A DNA stretch of 40,228 nucleotides from Bacteroidales bacterium (GCA_024400195.1 JAKSNC010000015.1:1-40228); one strand, 5' to 3'; positions 6,154-15,496 are shown, numbered from the stretch's first letter. Notes: generated from the letters alone by a model not told the origin. A program made the numbers and translations.

Positions 6154-7836
6154 TCAGTCAACTTTGGCGTTAAGATAAGAGTTTTCCCCGTATGTCAGTT
6201 CGTCTTTTCCAGCCGAATAGTTCGACAATTCCTCATTGGAGGTGTTGTTGCCTATCTCGAGTCCGAGGCGTTTGTATGCCGGAACGCTTTCGTAGTATTC
6301 GAATGACGACATGGAATGCACTGCGTCGGAGAGGCCGTTAAGTCTCTTACGTCTCATTTCTTCGTTTGGGTCAATGATGGTTTTCGCGATGGTTTTAACT
6401 TGTGTCTGCACCATGGCCGAAGGCTGTCTTTGTTGTGTCTGATCGAATTTTTTCAGTCCGAAGTCGTCATCATCGTTGTTATTGACAAATGGGTTGTCGT
6501 ATTTCTTGATGGATGGCGTAGCACTTTGGAAGACGTTGTCGTTCTGAGTTCTGTCGTTGGAGTCGGGGCGGGGATTTGTAGCGGCAGGCTGTTCATTTGT
6601 AGTCAGTTCGTCGTCATTTTCTTCATTTTTTTCTTCTTCGACAAGATGATGGATTATTCTTTCCGGCGTTTGTACTTCCTTCGATGCAGATTCCACGGTT
6701 TCATTATGCGTAACAATCTTTATCTCCGGCTTTTCTTCAACTTTCTCTTCAACTTTTGGTTCTTCCTTCTCTTCAACCTTTGGTTCTTCCTTTTCTTCAA
6801 CCTTTGGTTCTTCGCTCTTGCGTTCGTTGAGTTCCGGACTGGCGTTGGTGTACATCACGTGCGTCACAGGTTGCTGGTCTTCAGTGTCGGGAAATCCCGA
6901 TGCGATGACGGTTACGCTGATGGCTTCGCCGAGGGCATCGTTTCTGCCGTTACCCCAGATGATGTCGGAGACGTGGCCTGTACTCTGCTGGATATAGTCG
7001 AGCATGTCGTTGACTTCGTCGAGGGTCACTTCGGTGGTGCCTGAATGGATGTAAAGTAGTATGTTTTTTGCTCCGGTCAGGTCTGATTCGGTAAGAAGCG
7101 GTGATTCGAGGGCTTCTCTGATGGCTCTGTCGGCTCTGTCTTCACCTTCGGCGATGGCTGAACCCATTATTGCCTTGCCGCTGCCGCGCATCACGGCATC
7201 GACATCCCTGAAGTCAACGTTGACGTGGCCTGTCACTGTGACGAGTTCGGCAATGCCTTTGGCGGCAGTCTTGAGTACGTCGTCGGCTTTGCGGAAGGCT
7301 TCGCTCAGCTTCATGTTACCGAATTCCTCGCGGAGTTTGTCGTTGCTTATGATGATGTATGCGTCAACATATTTCTTCATTTCACGGATACCTTCCTCGG
7401 CTTGGTCTTTGCGTCTTTTTCCTTCGAGGGAGAACGGTGTCGTGACGATGCCCACCGTAAGCATGCCCATGTCGTGTGCAATCTTCGACACGATGGGGGC
7501 TGCGCCTGTACCCGTGCCGCCGCCCATTCCTGCCGTGATAAACAGCATCTTAGTGTCTTCGCCGATGGCTTTATGTATCTCTTCGGATGCTGCTTCGGCG
7601 GCTTCCCTTGCCACTTCCGGATTGTTTCCCGCACCGAGTTTGCCTATCGAAATCTTGTTAGGGACGGGACTCTTCGCAAGAGCTTGGTAGTCAGTGTTAC
7701 AAATAATGAAGTCAACTCCCTTGATTCCTTCGGTGTACATGTGCGTCACGGCGTTTCCTCCGCCTCCGCCTATTCCTATCACTTTGATGAAGTTGGGGAC
7801 TTCGTTCGGGTCTTCAAAAGTTATTATGTCGTCCAT
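6154..7836 (-). CDS. ftsZ: Cell division GTPase FtsZ
   Basis: Tubulin-like GTPase that forms the division ring. The product is 560 residues. The N-terminal GTPase domain has IGIGGGGGNAV, the signature GGGTGTGAAP, and the T7-loop region with NVDFRDVDAVM. The GTPase core ends near residue 320 at SVTVIASGF. A long acidic, proline-poor linker follows, including three EEPKVEEK copies (24-bp DNA repeat at 6748-6817). After the linker comes a conserved peptide ESVPAYKRLGLEI, the equivalent of the IPAFLRR-type FtsA-binding peptide, and a further 30-residue tail, as I recall for other Bacteroidota. It lies 14 nt after ftsA and is followed at 2 nt by purN. Confidence 0.98.
   Translation of the reverse strand: MDDIITFEDPNEVPNFIKVIGIGGGGGNAVTHMYTEGIKGVDFIICNTDYQALAKSPVPNKISIGKLGAGNNPEVAREAAEAASEEIHKAIGEDTKMLFITAGMGGGTGTGAAPIVSKIAHDMGMLTVGIVTTPFSLEGKRRKDQAEEGIREMKKYVDAYIIISNDKLREEFGNMKLSEAFRKADDVLKTAAKGIAELVTVTGHVNVDFRDVDAVMRGSGKAIMGSAIAEGEDRADRAIREALESPLLTESDLTGAKNILLYIHSGTTEVTLDEVNDMLDYIQQSTGHVSDIIWGNGRNDALGEAISVTVIASGFPDTEDQQPVTHVMYTNASPELNERKSEEPKVEEKEEPKVEEKEEPKVEEKVEEKPEIKIVTHNETVESASKEVQTPERIIHHLVEEEKNEENDDELTTNEQPAATNPRPDSNDRTQNDNVFQSATPSIKKYDNPFVNNNDDDDFGLKKFDQTQQRQPSAMVQTQVKTIAKTIIDPNEEMRRKRLNGLSDAVHSMSSFEYYESVPAYKRLGLEIGNNTSNEELSNYSAGKDELTYGENSYLNAKVD
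6748..6817 (-). repeat. 24-bp in-frame repeat in ftsZ linker
   Basis: Two full 24-bp units and one of about 22 bp (6748-6771, 6772-6795, 6796-6817) encode repeated EEPKVEEK. The repeat is inside the disordered linker and keeps the frame, so copy number could vary without breaking FtsZ. Confidence 0.9.
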
Positions 7837-7850
7837 CGTTACAGGTTTTG

Positions 7851-9185
7851 TTATTCAATATTCTGGTCTATGTCGTTGATATTGTGGATGAGGCGTGAGA
7901 GTATTTTTTTGATGAAACCGTCTTTGTCTTTGGGGTCAACTGGTTCGGTAACAACATCTTTCTCGGGTTCGGCCGGTTCTTCATTTTCCTCAATGATTTC
8001 GGGTTGGCGTTTGTTGACGAGTATCTCGTGTTCGTAGCGTTTTATACCTTCGAGGACGAGCCCTATACCAGTCGAATAGATAGGACTCTTGAGTTCATCT
8101 ACGTTTTCGTTGGAGAGATATTCGTCAGGATAGCCGATGCGCACGTTCATTCCGGTCTTGAATTCCGCAAGCTGCTGTATGTGTTTCAGCATCGCACCGC
8201 CTCCGGTCAGCACTATGCCGCTGATGAGTTTGTGCGCGGGGTTGACTTTTTGTATTTCCATATTGACACAGTCGAGAATCTCCTCAACACGTGCCTGTAT
8301 GATGCTGGCGAGGTTTTGCAGTGATATTTCCTTCGGCTGGCTGCCTCTGATGCCCGGTATGGAGACGTATTCGTCAGTCCTGTTTTCCGTTGCCATGGCT
8401 GAACCGTATTGTACTTTGATGGCTTCGGCCTGTTTCTTTATTATCAGGCAGCCTTTGTGGATGTCGTCCGTTATCACGTTGCCGGCAAACGGAATGACAG
8501 CCGTGTGATACAGTATGTTGTCGTGGAAGACAGCGATGTCGGTGGTGCCGCCGCCCATATCGACGAGTGCGACACCGGCCTCTCTCTCGTCATCATCAAT
8601 GACTGCGCGTGCTGAGGCTATCGGCTCAAGGATGAGATGTTCCATTTCAAGACCCGCCTTGTTGATACATGTCATTATGTTCCTAACGGAGTCGACCCGC
8701 GCTATAATGACGTGATAGTTTGCTTCGACCTGAAGGCCTATCATTCCCTTTGGATTGCGTATGTCGGGCTCGTTGTCGATGATGTATTCCTGTGGGATGA
8801 CGTCGATAATTTCTTCGCCCGGCTCAATGGCTATCTTGAATGCCTCGTCACGCATCTTCTCGAGTTCGTCCATGGTGATGGTCTTATCAGGCGTCTCGCG
8901 TATCATCTGACCGTGATGGCAGAGGCTTCTGATATGGCGTCCGGCAATGCCGACATTAACGCTCTTGATCCTAATGTTCGACTGGTTCGACGCCTCTTCG
9001 ACGGCGCGTTGTATGGCGGTCACCGTCTCGTCAATGTTGAAGACCATGCCGTGTTTGACACCGGTTGACTCGGTCTTGGCGTAACCGAGGATGTTGATTT
9101 TGCCATTTTCCTTTCTCTCTCCGACGATGCACGCGACCTTCGTCGTGCCGATGTCTAATCCTGCGATGTAAAGCGGTTTTTCCAT
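7851..9185 (-). CDS. ftsA: Cell division protein FtsA
   Basis: Actin-like protein that tethers FtsZ to the membrane and recruits later division proteins. The product is 444 residues. The ATP-binding segments are GLDIGTTKVACIVGE at residues 9-23, VALVDMGGGTTDIAVF, and VLTGGGAMLKHI. The C-terminus holds an acidic linker (EENEEPAEPEKD) and then FIKKILSRLIHNINDID, an amphipathic helix of the membrane-targeting type. The start ATG at 9185 lies 5 nt after the ftsQ stop. Confidence 0.97.
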   Translation of the reverse strand: MEKPLYIAGLDIGTTKVACIVGERKENGKINILGYAKTESTGVKHGMVFNIDETVTAIQRAVEEASNQSNIRIKSVNVGIAGRHIRSLCHHGQMIRETPDKTITMDELEKMRDEAFKIAIEPGEEIIDVIPQEYIIDNEPDIRNPKGMIGLQVEANYHVIIARVDSVRNIMTCINKAGLEMEHLILEPIASARAVIDDDEREAGVALVDMGGGTTDIAVFHDNILYHTAVIPFAGNVITDDIHKGCLIIKKQAEAIKVQYGSAMATENRTDEYVSIPGIRGSQPKEISLQNLASIIQARVEEILDCVNMEIQKVNPAHKLISGIVLTGGGAMLKHIQQLAEFKTGMNVRIGYPDEYLSNENVDELKSPIYSTGIGLVLEGIKRYEHEILVNKRQPEIIEENEEPAEPEKDVVTEPVDPKDKDGFIKKILSRLIHNINDIDQNIE

Positions 9186-9190
9186 AATTA

Positions 9191-9964
9191 TTATTTTTTG
9201 GTACAGACTACTTGATTTTTATAATTGAGGTTGATTTTCGAATATCCGTTGAGTTCTTCCCTTCCCGTCATCCTGTCGAAGAAATGCTTCATCTTCAATA
9301 GTTTCTCCGACACGTTGTCGGGATAGCCGAGGATGACGTGCAGGTCGGAATTTCTTACGACGAGTTCGTATTGCCTATTTTTTGCGAGATAGATGTGTCC
9401 GACATTTTGAGACGCATAATCGTCGTTTAATATCGAAGACGCAACGTCGAACGCACCCGGCAGATCGGTCGAAGCATATACGCTGTCGTTGACGTTGTGC
9501 CATTTCTCTCTCGTGACAGGGAAACTGAAATGTCCGCTGCAAATCAATACGTGCGGAATATACCTTCTCCCGACAGGGAAGATATTTCCGTCTTTATCGA
9601 GATAAAGTGATTTGCCTTCATCATTGTAAATCCTCATAATAGGTTGGCATTCAGTCATCTCGATGTTGAGAATCCTTCTGAGTGACAGGTTCGCCCTTAC
9701 ATCGGTCGCCCACGGGTTTTCGGCAAGCGTCTTCCTGACCGAGTCAACGGGAATGTCCGTTACTTGTCTGTTCGACGCGGTGTCGCATATCGCGAGGATG
9801 ATGCCGAGTTCTCTGTCGTAGTTGATGAAGCCGTGCCCGTTGACGATTTTGAAGTCAACGCGGTGAAGTCTGTCTTCGGTATAGTCTTTCCTTGTGAAGA
9901 ACCATAAGGCCCCGATTGCGGCGACTGTCAGCACCCAAACCGATATTTTGAGGAATCTGTTCAT
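9191..9964 (-). CDS. ftsQ: Cell division protein FtsQ
   Basis: Bitopic divisome protein, 257 residues. A short cytoplasmic N-terminus is followed by one membrane helix (about residues 7-24, VWVLTVAAIGALWFF) and an extracytoplasmic part. The POTRA-like region begins after HRVDFKIVNG; the segment DIPVDSVRKTLAENPWATDVRANLSLRRILNIEMTE... is the typical FtsQ beta-alpha-beta pattern. Sequence similarity in this family is weak, and the call rests as much on position between murC and ftsA as on sequence. The start overlaps the murC stop by 4 nt. Confidence 0.9.
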   Translation of the reverse strand: MNRFLKISVWVLTVAAIGALWFFTRKDYTEDRLHRVDFKIVNGHGFINYDRELGIILAICDTASNRQVTDIPVDSVRKTLAENPWATDVRANLSLRRILNIEMTECQPIMRIYNDEGKSLYLDKDGNIFPVGRRYIPHVLICSGHFSFPVTREKWHNVNDSVYASTDLPGAFDVASSILNDDYASQNVGHIYLAKNRQYELVVRNSDLHVILGYPDNVSEKLLKMKHFFDRMTGREELNGYSKINLNYKNQVVCTKK

Positions 9965-11331
9965 TTTCTGTCGTTTTCAGTGCTGGTTTCGTTGAATATC
10001 TTTGTTATTTCAGGTACGAGGCGGTCGATATCGCCGGCGCCCATAGTCAGAAGAAGCGCGGGTTTCAGCGCGGCAATAGTCTCGACGAGTTTTTCCTTTG
10101 CGCAGACCTGCTTCTTCGCGCACCTTATCTTTTCCAATAGTTTTTGCGAAGTGATGCCTTCGATAGGTTTTTCTCTTGCCGGATAAATGTCTAAGAGAAT
10201 GATGTTGTCGGCGAGCGAAAGGACATTGGCGAAGTCGTCCATAAAGTCGCGCGTCCTTGTAAAAAGGTGCGGTTGGAAGATAACCGTCATCTCTCTTTCC
10301 GGGAAGATTTTGCGGGCGGTGTCGAGTGAGGCCTTTATCTCTGATGGATGATGCGCGTAATCGTCTATATAGCAGCGTTTTTCGTTTTGGAACTGAATGT
10401 CGAAACGTCGCGCAACGCCTTCGAATGTTGATAAAGCTTCTTTTATATCTTTGATTTTCAATCCGATGAAGCGGCAGATGATTATGGCTGCCGTTGCGTT
10501 GAGCACGTTATGGTCGCCGAAGAGCCTCATCGCGAAGTCTTCTCTTTCACTATCGGAAAAGGCGACGTTGAAATGTGTCATCCCGTTTTCGATTCTGATG
10601 TCGCACGCGTTTACGTCGGCGTTGTCAAAACCATACGTTACCGTGTTATCGGTGTGCTTCAGCGGAAGTCCTTCGTGCATGACGACGAGCCCTTTCTTGT
10701 CGGTCTTCGCCACGAACTCGTTAAAGCTTTCTATGAGGTTTTCCCTGTTTCCGTAAATGTCGAGATGGTCGGCATCAACTGATGTGACGAGTGAGACGAA
10801 CGGGCTGAGTCTGAGGAACGAGCGGTCGAACTCGTCGGCTTCCGTGACGACGAACTCGTCGTCTTCGCCTCCGATGACGACATTACTGCCAATATTTTTC
10901 GATATGCCTCCGATGAAGGCCGACATGCGCTTACGCGATGATTTGAGTATGTGCGCCACGAGTGCCGTCGTCGATGTCTTGCCGTGTGTGCCGGCTATCG
11001 CGATGGTCTTGTGGAGCATCGAAATCATACCGAGCATTTCGGAGCGTTTCATCAGGCGGAAGCCTTTCTCCCTGACGAGCTTCATCTCTTCGAGGTCGGC
11101 GGGCACGGCAGGTGTATAGACGACCAATTCGGGATGTTCGGGTACGAGTTCCGGCGAGTCGGTGTAGTGAATCTCCATTCCCTCTTTCTCAAGCTTGTGC
11201 GTGAGGGGAGATGCCGTCTTGTCGTAGCCGCAGACAGCGAAGCCTTTGCCGCGGCAGTAACGTGCGAGTGCGCTCATTCCGATGCCGCCGATGCCGATGA
11301 AGTATATTATATGTGTAGCGTCGTTGTTCAT
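9961..11331 (-). CDS. murC: UDP-N-acetylmuramate--L-alanine ligase
   Basis: Adds L-alanine to UDP-MurNAc, the first peptide step of peptidoglycan precursor synthesis. The product is 456 residues, normal length. The N-terminal nucleotide-sugar domain carries FIGIGGIGMSALARYC; the ATPase domain has the P-loop GTHGKTSTTALVAHI; DDYAHHPSEIKASL is the MurC-specific signature at the start of the C-terminal domain. All three Mur-ligase domains are present, in contrast to the murD position of the same cluster. It overlaps murG (upstream) and ftsQ (downstream) by 4 nt each. Confidence 0.97.
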   Translation of the reverse strand: MNNDATHIIYFIGIGGIGMSALARYCRGKGFAVCGYDKTASPLTHKLEKEGMEIHYTDSPELVPEHPELVVYTPAVPADLEEMKLVREKGFRLMKRSEMLGMISMLHKTIAIAGTHGKTSTTALVAHILKSSRKRMSAFIGGISKNIGSNVVIGGEDDEFVVTEADEFDRSFLRLSPFVSLVTSVDADHLDIYGNRENLIESFNEFVAKTDKKGLVVMHEGLPLKHTDNTVTYGFDNADVNACDIRIENGMTHFNVAFSDSEREDFAMRLFGDHNVLNATAAIIICRFIGLKIKDIKEALSTFEGVARRFDIQFQNEKRCYIDDYAHHPSEIKASLDTARKIFPEREMTVIFQPHLFTRTRDFMDDFANVLSLADNIILLDIYPAREKPIEGITSQKLLEKIRCAKKQVCAKEKLVETIAALKPALLLTMGAGDIDRLVPEITKIFNETSTENDRK

Positions 11332-12455
11332 TCGTTGTCGAGGATTTCCATTATCTGTCGTGCCACGTCATCGGCGGCATCGGGTTTGGCGAAGATTCCT
11401 ATGTTGTCGCCCATCTCGGCGCAGCGGTCTTTGTCGTTGATGAGTTCTATCGCCGTTGATAAGAGTTTGTCTTCCGTCTCGAAATTCTTCACCATGACTG
11501 CGGCGTCGGCATCGACGAGGCGTTGGGCGTTCTTCGTCTGATGGTCTTCGGCGGCTGTCGGGAGCGGCACGAAGATGACTGGTTTCTTCACGATGGCCAA
11601 TTCAGATATAGATATGGCTCCGGCACGCGAGATGACGATGTCGGCGGCGGCGTATGCCTTGTCCATGCTGTCGATGAATACCACCGGCTTGATTCTGTCG
11701 CTGAGCCCTGCCGCTTCGACTTCCTTCTTCGCCTGGTCGATATAGAACTTGCCGGTCTGCCAGATGAGCTGTATGTCGTTGTCTTTGAATAAGTCTAATC
11801 TGGCCGAGATGCCTTTGTTTATGCCGAGTGCGCCCTGACTTCCGCCGATAATGAGGATGACGGGTTTCTCGGGGTCGAGACCGAAGAAGCGGACGGACTC
11901 ATTATGCGAAATGTTGTCTGTCTGTATGACGTTGCGCAGCGGGTTGCCCGTCACGATGATTTTTTCCGCAGGAAACCACTTATCCATGTTGTCGTACGCA
12001 ACGCATATCTTTTCGGCTTTTCGGCACATTATCTTGTTGGTCACGCCGGGGTATGAGTTCTGTTCCTGAATGACGATAGGCACGCCTGCACTTGCTGCGG
12101 CACGCATCGTCGGTCCACTCGCGAATCCGCCCACGCCGACAGCCACATCGGGCTTGAACCTGCGTATTATGCGACGGGCCTTTATCATGCTGCTCAACAG
12201 TTTGAACGGAAACGACAGGTTGTCGAGTGAGAACTCGCGTTTGAAACCGCTTATCCACAATCCTTCGATTGGATAGCCCGCCTTCGGGACGCGCTCCATC
12301 TCCATGCGTCCTTTGGCTCCGACGAAAAGAATCTCCACATCGGGCATGCGCCGGCGTAACGCGTCGGCGATGGCGATGGCCGGAAAGATGTGGCCTCCTG
12401 TACCGCCGCCGCTAATCACTATTCTCTTGTGTTGCGAGTTCTGTCTGTCTTTCAT
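11328..12455 (-). CDS. murG: Lipid II synthase (GlcNAc transferase) MurG
   Basis: Transfers GlcNAc to lipid I to make lipid II at the inner membrane face. The product is 375 residues. The glycine loop GGGTGGHIFPAIAIA is at residues 15-29, the second nucleotide loop is IIGGSQGALGINKG, and SRAGAISISELAIVKKP is the family's UDP-GlcNAc site. The ATG at 12455 lies 44 nt inside the end of ftsW, a long overlap. A few residues (KDRQNSQHK) precede the fold, so a later non-ATG start cannot be excluded. Confidence 0.97.
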   Translation of the reverse strand: MKDRQNSQHKRIVISGGGTGGHIFPAIAIADALRRRMPDVEILFVGAKGRMEMERVPKAGYPIEGLWISGFKREFSLDNLSFPFKLLSSMIKARRIIRRFKPDVAVGVGGFASGPTMRAAASAGVPIVIQEQNSYPGVTNKIMCRKAEKICVAYDNMDKWFPAEKIIVTGNPLRNVIQTDNISHNESVRFFGLDPEKPVILIIGGSQGALGINKGISARLDLFKDNDIQLIWQTGKFYIDQAKKEVEAAGLSDRIKPVVFIDSMDKAYAAADIVISRAGAISISELAIVKKPVIFVPLPTAAEDHQTKNAQRLVDADAAVMVKNFETEDKLLSTAIELINDKDRCAEMGDNIGIFAKPDAADDVARQIMEILDNE

Positions 12456-13626
12456 CTTGATTATATGTTTCTTTTGATATACTTATTATAATGCCTATTG
12501 CAATACATGTGAAAAATATCGACGAGCCGCCCTTGCTTATCAGTGGCAGCGGCTGGCCGGTGACTGGAAACAGACCCGTGACGACACCGATGTTGGCGAA
12601 GGCCTGAATCATGATGTTGAGTACGAGTCCTACGGCGAGAAATCCTCCGAAAGAACTGGGCATCTTCTTGATTATGACGAGCGTACGGTAAAATAAGATG
12701 AGGTACAGCAGCATTATGGCTATGCCTACGAAAAATCCGTATTCTTCAAGTATGATGGCGAAGATGAAGTCGTTGTAGGCCTCGGGAAGGACGTTGCGTT
12801 GGACACTCTTTCCGGGTCCTTTCCCCAAGAATCCGCCACGTGCCACGGCTATCTTTCCCTGAATAACCTGATCGTCTTCGGGATTCTCGACTTCCGTGTC
12901 GTTGGTTAAATACCTCTCAATACGGTTCGACCATGTGCCTGTCCTGTTAGTAGAGCTCCTGACTTCGGCTGTCTGTTCCTGCTTTTCCTTCTTTGATGAC
13001 GACATCATCTTGTATCCGATGTATGCTCCGCCTCCGAGCATACTTATTATCAACATTATCAATATGTTCTTCGTCTTGATTTTGGCAACAAAGAGCATCA
13101 TGACAACTACGACGAACAGCATGGCGGCGGTCGAGAAGTTCTCTGGAAACACTAAGCCGACGGTGATGAATACAGGTATCACTATCTTTACGATGAAGGT
13201 GTTGGTCTCGTTTATCGTGTCACGGCAGACCTTCAGTTTTTTTGCTACGAAGCCGACGAGGGCTATCTTGGCGATGTCGCTCGGCTGCAGAGTGAAGCCT
13301 CCTATCACATTTATCTGGCGGCTCGCACCGTTGATGTGTAATCCCGAGGCAGCCGTGTATATTAACAGCGGCGCACACAGGAAGAGCAGCAACGGCAGCA
13401 GGAAGGCGTATCTCTTGTATTTTAGTTGCGCGGCAGCTACACAGGCACAGAAACCCAACCCTATGGTCATACTGTGCTTCAACAGCATAAAGGAACTCGA
13501 TGACGAATTCTTTACAGCCAAACCGCCGATGGCCGAGAATACGGAGACTAACGATATGAGAAGGAGCAGCACCGTTACTACCCATATCGTCTTATCACCT
13601 TGAAATATCCTGCTTAAAAACTTCAT
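12412..13626 (-). CDS. ftsW: SEDS glycosyltransferase FtsW
   Basis: Integral membrane SEDS protein that polymerises septal glycan from lipid II together with the class B PBP. The product is 404 residues with about ten hydrophobic segments. Characteristic segments are GGFTLQPSDIAKIALVGF, an extracytoplasmic loop with GKGPGKSVQRNVLPEAYNDFIFAIILEEYG, and near the C-terminus PVTGQPLPLISKGGSS. The loop before it (about residues 205-245) is long and charged, with NRTGTWSNRIERYL. It starts 14 nt after the murD remnant stop and overlaps murG by 44 nt. Confidence 0.96.
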   Translation of the reverse strand: MKFLSRIFQGDKTIWVVTVLLLLISLVSVFSAIGGLAVKNSSSSSFMLLKHSMTIGLGFCACVAAAQLKYKRYAFLLPLLLFLCAPLLIYTAASGLHINGASRQINVIGGFTLQPSDIAKIALVGFVAKKLKVCRDTINETNTFIVKIVIPVFITVGLVFPENFSTAAMLFVVVVMMLFVAKIKTKNILIMLIISMLGGGAYIGYKMMSSSKKEKQEQTAEVRSSTNRTGTWSNRIERYLTNDTEVENPEDDQVIQGKIAVARGGFLGKGPGKSVQRNVLPEAYNDFIFAIILEEYGFFVGIAIMLLYLILFYRTLVIIKKMPSSFGGFLAVGLVLNIMIQAFANIGVVTGLFPVTGQPLPLISKGGSSIFFTCIAIGIIISISKETYNQDERQTELATQENSD

Positions 13627-13640
13627 CTTCGCAAAGTGCT

Positions 13641-14195
13641 TTATTTCATTCTGTTGACATCGGCCTTGAAGCGTTCGCCGCGTTCTGCCGAGGTCTCATA
13701 TCTGTCATCAATGTCGCACGATGGTGAAAACAGCACCGTGTCGCCGGCGGTAGCCAAGTGTGTCGCCGAGATGACGGCTGCATCAAGGTCGTCGGCATCG
13801 AAGATGCGCCCCTTCAACACGTTCCCGAACGCCTCGTGCAGTGCCGGAGCGTTTTTCCCGACACAGACAAGGGCCTTCACATATTTATTGACCATAGGCA
13901 TCAGTTCGACGTAGTCGCTGTCGTCGGTGCCGTCTCCGGCTATCCACACCACTTTCTTATTAAGATTCTCGAAGGTGAACCACGTCGCCAACGAAGTCGT
14001 CGCACTCGCGTCATCATAATAATCAATCTTGTTGACGGTGTCAACATATTCGTTTCTGTGTCTCAATACTTCACTGCCCGCAAATGCCGCTTTGATGCTG
14101 GCCTTGCGAATCTGACGAAGCTTGTCGTACATCATCAGCTCCATTGTAGCTGCATCAACTCTTCTTCCTTGTCTTGCCAATTGTTCAAATGTCAT
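13641..14195 (-). CDS. MurD C-terminal-domain-like ORF (truncated murD)
   Basis: This 184-residue frame occupies the place of murD between mraY and ftsW. Residues about 27-184 align by eye with the last part of MurD: IRKASIKAAF...RHRNEYV, VVWIAGDGTDDSDYVELMP, GDTVLFSPSC and ERGERFK. The N-terminal substrate domain and the central ATPase domain with its GTNGKTT loop are absent. Only 20 nt separate it from mraY, so they are not hidden upstream. The NDSKATN motif reads DDASATT (residues 61-67), losing the lysine, and the glycine-lysine of GGxDKG is lost. It cannot be a working D-glutamate ligase alone. The frame is open from ATG to stop with a normal composition. It could be a decayed gene or a domain kept for another role. 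Confidence 0.75.
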   Translation of the reverse strand: MTFEQLARQGRRVDAATMELMMYDKLRQIRKASIKAAFAGSEVLRHRNEYVDTVNKIDYYDDASATTSLATWFTFENLNKKVVWIAGDGTDDSDYVELMPMVNKYVKALVCVGKNAPALHEAFGNVLKGRIFDADDLDAAVISATHLATAGDTVLFSPSCDIDDRYETSAERGERFKADVNRMK

Positions 14196-14215
14196 ATCGT
14201 GAAAAATTAATGTTA

Positions 14216-15496
14216 TTATCTTATCTTAAGTGTCAAAATCGTCAGTGCGGCGAGCACGATGCTGATTACCCAGAAACGGAATGTTATCTTCGCTTCGTGG
14301 TGCAGGTTCGCACTACCCTTAAATCTGACCGTGCTTCCCGGGTCGTTCTTCTGTATCAACTCGAGAGATGTGCGGAAATGATCGTGAAAAGGTGCGCGTT
14401 TCCAAAGCCTCCTGTGTATTCCCTTTTTCTTTCCCGACTTGTAGTATGATTTCTGAAGAATGACCGACAGACTCTCCATCAGGAAGATTCCGCAAAGCAG
14501 GGGCAGAAGCAGCTCTTTATGGATTATCACCGCCGTCACGCCGATGATTCCGCCGATGGTGAGGCTCCCCGTGTCTCCCATGAACATTTGGGCAGGGAAC
14601 GAATTGAACCAGAGGAATCCGACCAACGCCCCGATGAAGGCGGCGAGAAAAACCACGATCTCCTCCGTTCCTGGAATATACATTATGTCGAAGTAATCAG
14701 CCAGCATGTAGTTCGACGACGCGTAGGCTAATACTATCAATGCCAATCCAACGATGGCAGAGTTGCCTGCCGCCATGCCGTCCATGCCGTCGTTGAGATT
14801 CGTCCCGTTTGAGACCGCCGTGACAACAAACACCGTGAGCAAGACGAAGAAAATCCAGCCTGCGCGATGTTTCCCGGGTTCGCCGAGAAAGTCGAAAAAA
14901 TCGGCATAGTTGAGGTCGTTACCCTTAAAAAACGGTATCGTCGTCCGCGTCGATTTGACATCAGGACTTTTATTGACGACTTCGATATTGTTTTCTATTG
15001 TGACATCGACACTTTCGTTCATCATCACTGCGGGACTATAACGCAACGTGAGGCCGACGATGAGTCCGAGGATGACTTGCCCGACGACTTTCCACCAGCC
15101 GTTAAGACCATTTTTGTTTTTCTTGAAAGTTTTAATATAGTCGTCGGCAAATCCTATCGCGCCGAGTATCAAAGTCGTGACTAATAATAATATAAGGTAT
15201 GTGTTGTGAAGTTTTCCGATGAGGAGGCACGAGATAAGAAGTGCCGTTATGATGACTATTCCGCCCATTGTCGGCACTCCGACTTTGTGTGTGTTGAACG
15301 GGTCGGTTGCGGCATCGCGCTGCATCTCCGATATGTTACGGCGTTTCAGTGTGTCGATGAAACGATTCCCGAATAACACGGCCACGATGAGCGAGACGAC
15401 GCCTGCTATAATGGCCCTCACGGATGTGTATTCGAAGACGCCTCCGCCGGGTATCGTGAAATGTTCGCGCAAATATTCAAAAAGATAATATAACAT
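14216..15496 (-). CDS. mraY: Phospho-MurNAc-pentapeptide transferase MraY
   Basis: Makes lipid I by moving phospho-MurNAc-pentapeptide to undecaprenyl phosphate. The product is 426 residues, polytopic. Visible signatures are TMGGIVIITALL, the aspartate pair of GFADDYIKTFKKN, VSNGTNLNDGMDGMAAG, and the late NPGSTVRFKGSANLHHEAK. An insertion of roughly 45 residues (about 155-200, VDVTIENNIEVVNKS...) lengthens one loop, as I recall for Bacteroidota MraY. It lies between murE (20 nt upstream) and the murD remnant (20 nt downstream). Confidence 0.97.
   Translation of the reverse strand: MLYYLFEYLREHFTIPGGGVFEYTSVRAIIAGVVSLIVAVLFGNRFIDTLKRRNISEMQRDAATDPFNTHKVGVPTMGGIVIITALLISCLLIGKLHNTYLILLLVTTLILGAIGFADDYIKTFKKNKNGLNGWWKVVGQVILGLIVGLTLRYSPAVMMNESVDVTIENNIEVVNKSPDVKSTRTTIPFFKGNDLNYADFFDFLGEPGKHRAGWIFFVLLTVFVVTAVSNGTNLNDGMDGMAAGNSAIVGLALIVLAYASSNYMLADYFDIMYIPGTEEIVVFLAAFIGALVGFLWFNSFPAQMFMGDTGSLTIGGIIGVTAVIIHKELLLPLLCGIFLMESLSVILQKSYYKSGKKKGIHRRLWKRAPFHDHFRTSLELIQKNDPGSTVRFKGSANLHHEAKITFRFWVISIVLAALTILTLKIR

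Noticed and set aside
6316-8037. Long plus-strand open frames of 242, 209 and 270 codons
   Set aside because: They are antisense to ftsZ and the end of ftsA, which are unmistakable; the frames show no family motifs.
13626-14216. Frameshifted full-length murD
   Set aside because: No room exists: ftsW starts at 13626 and mraY ends at 14216, so the missing ~260 codons are absent, not out of frame.
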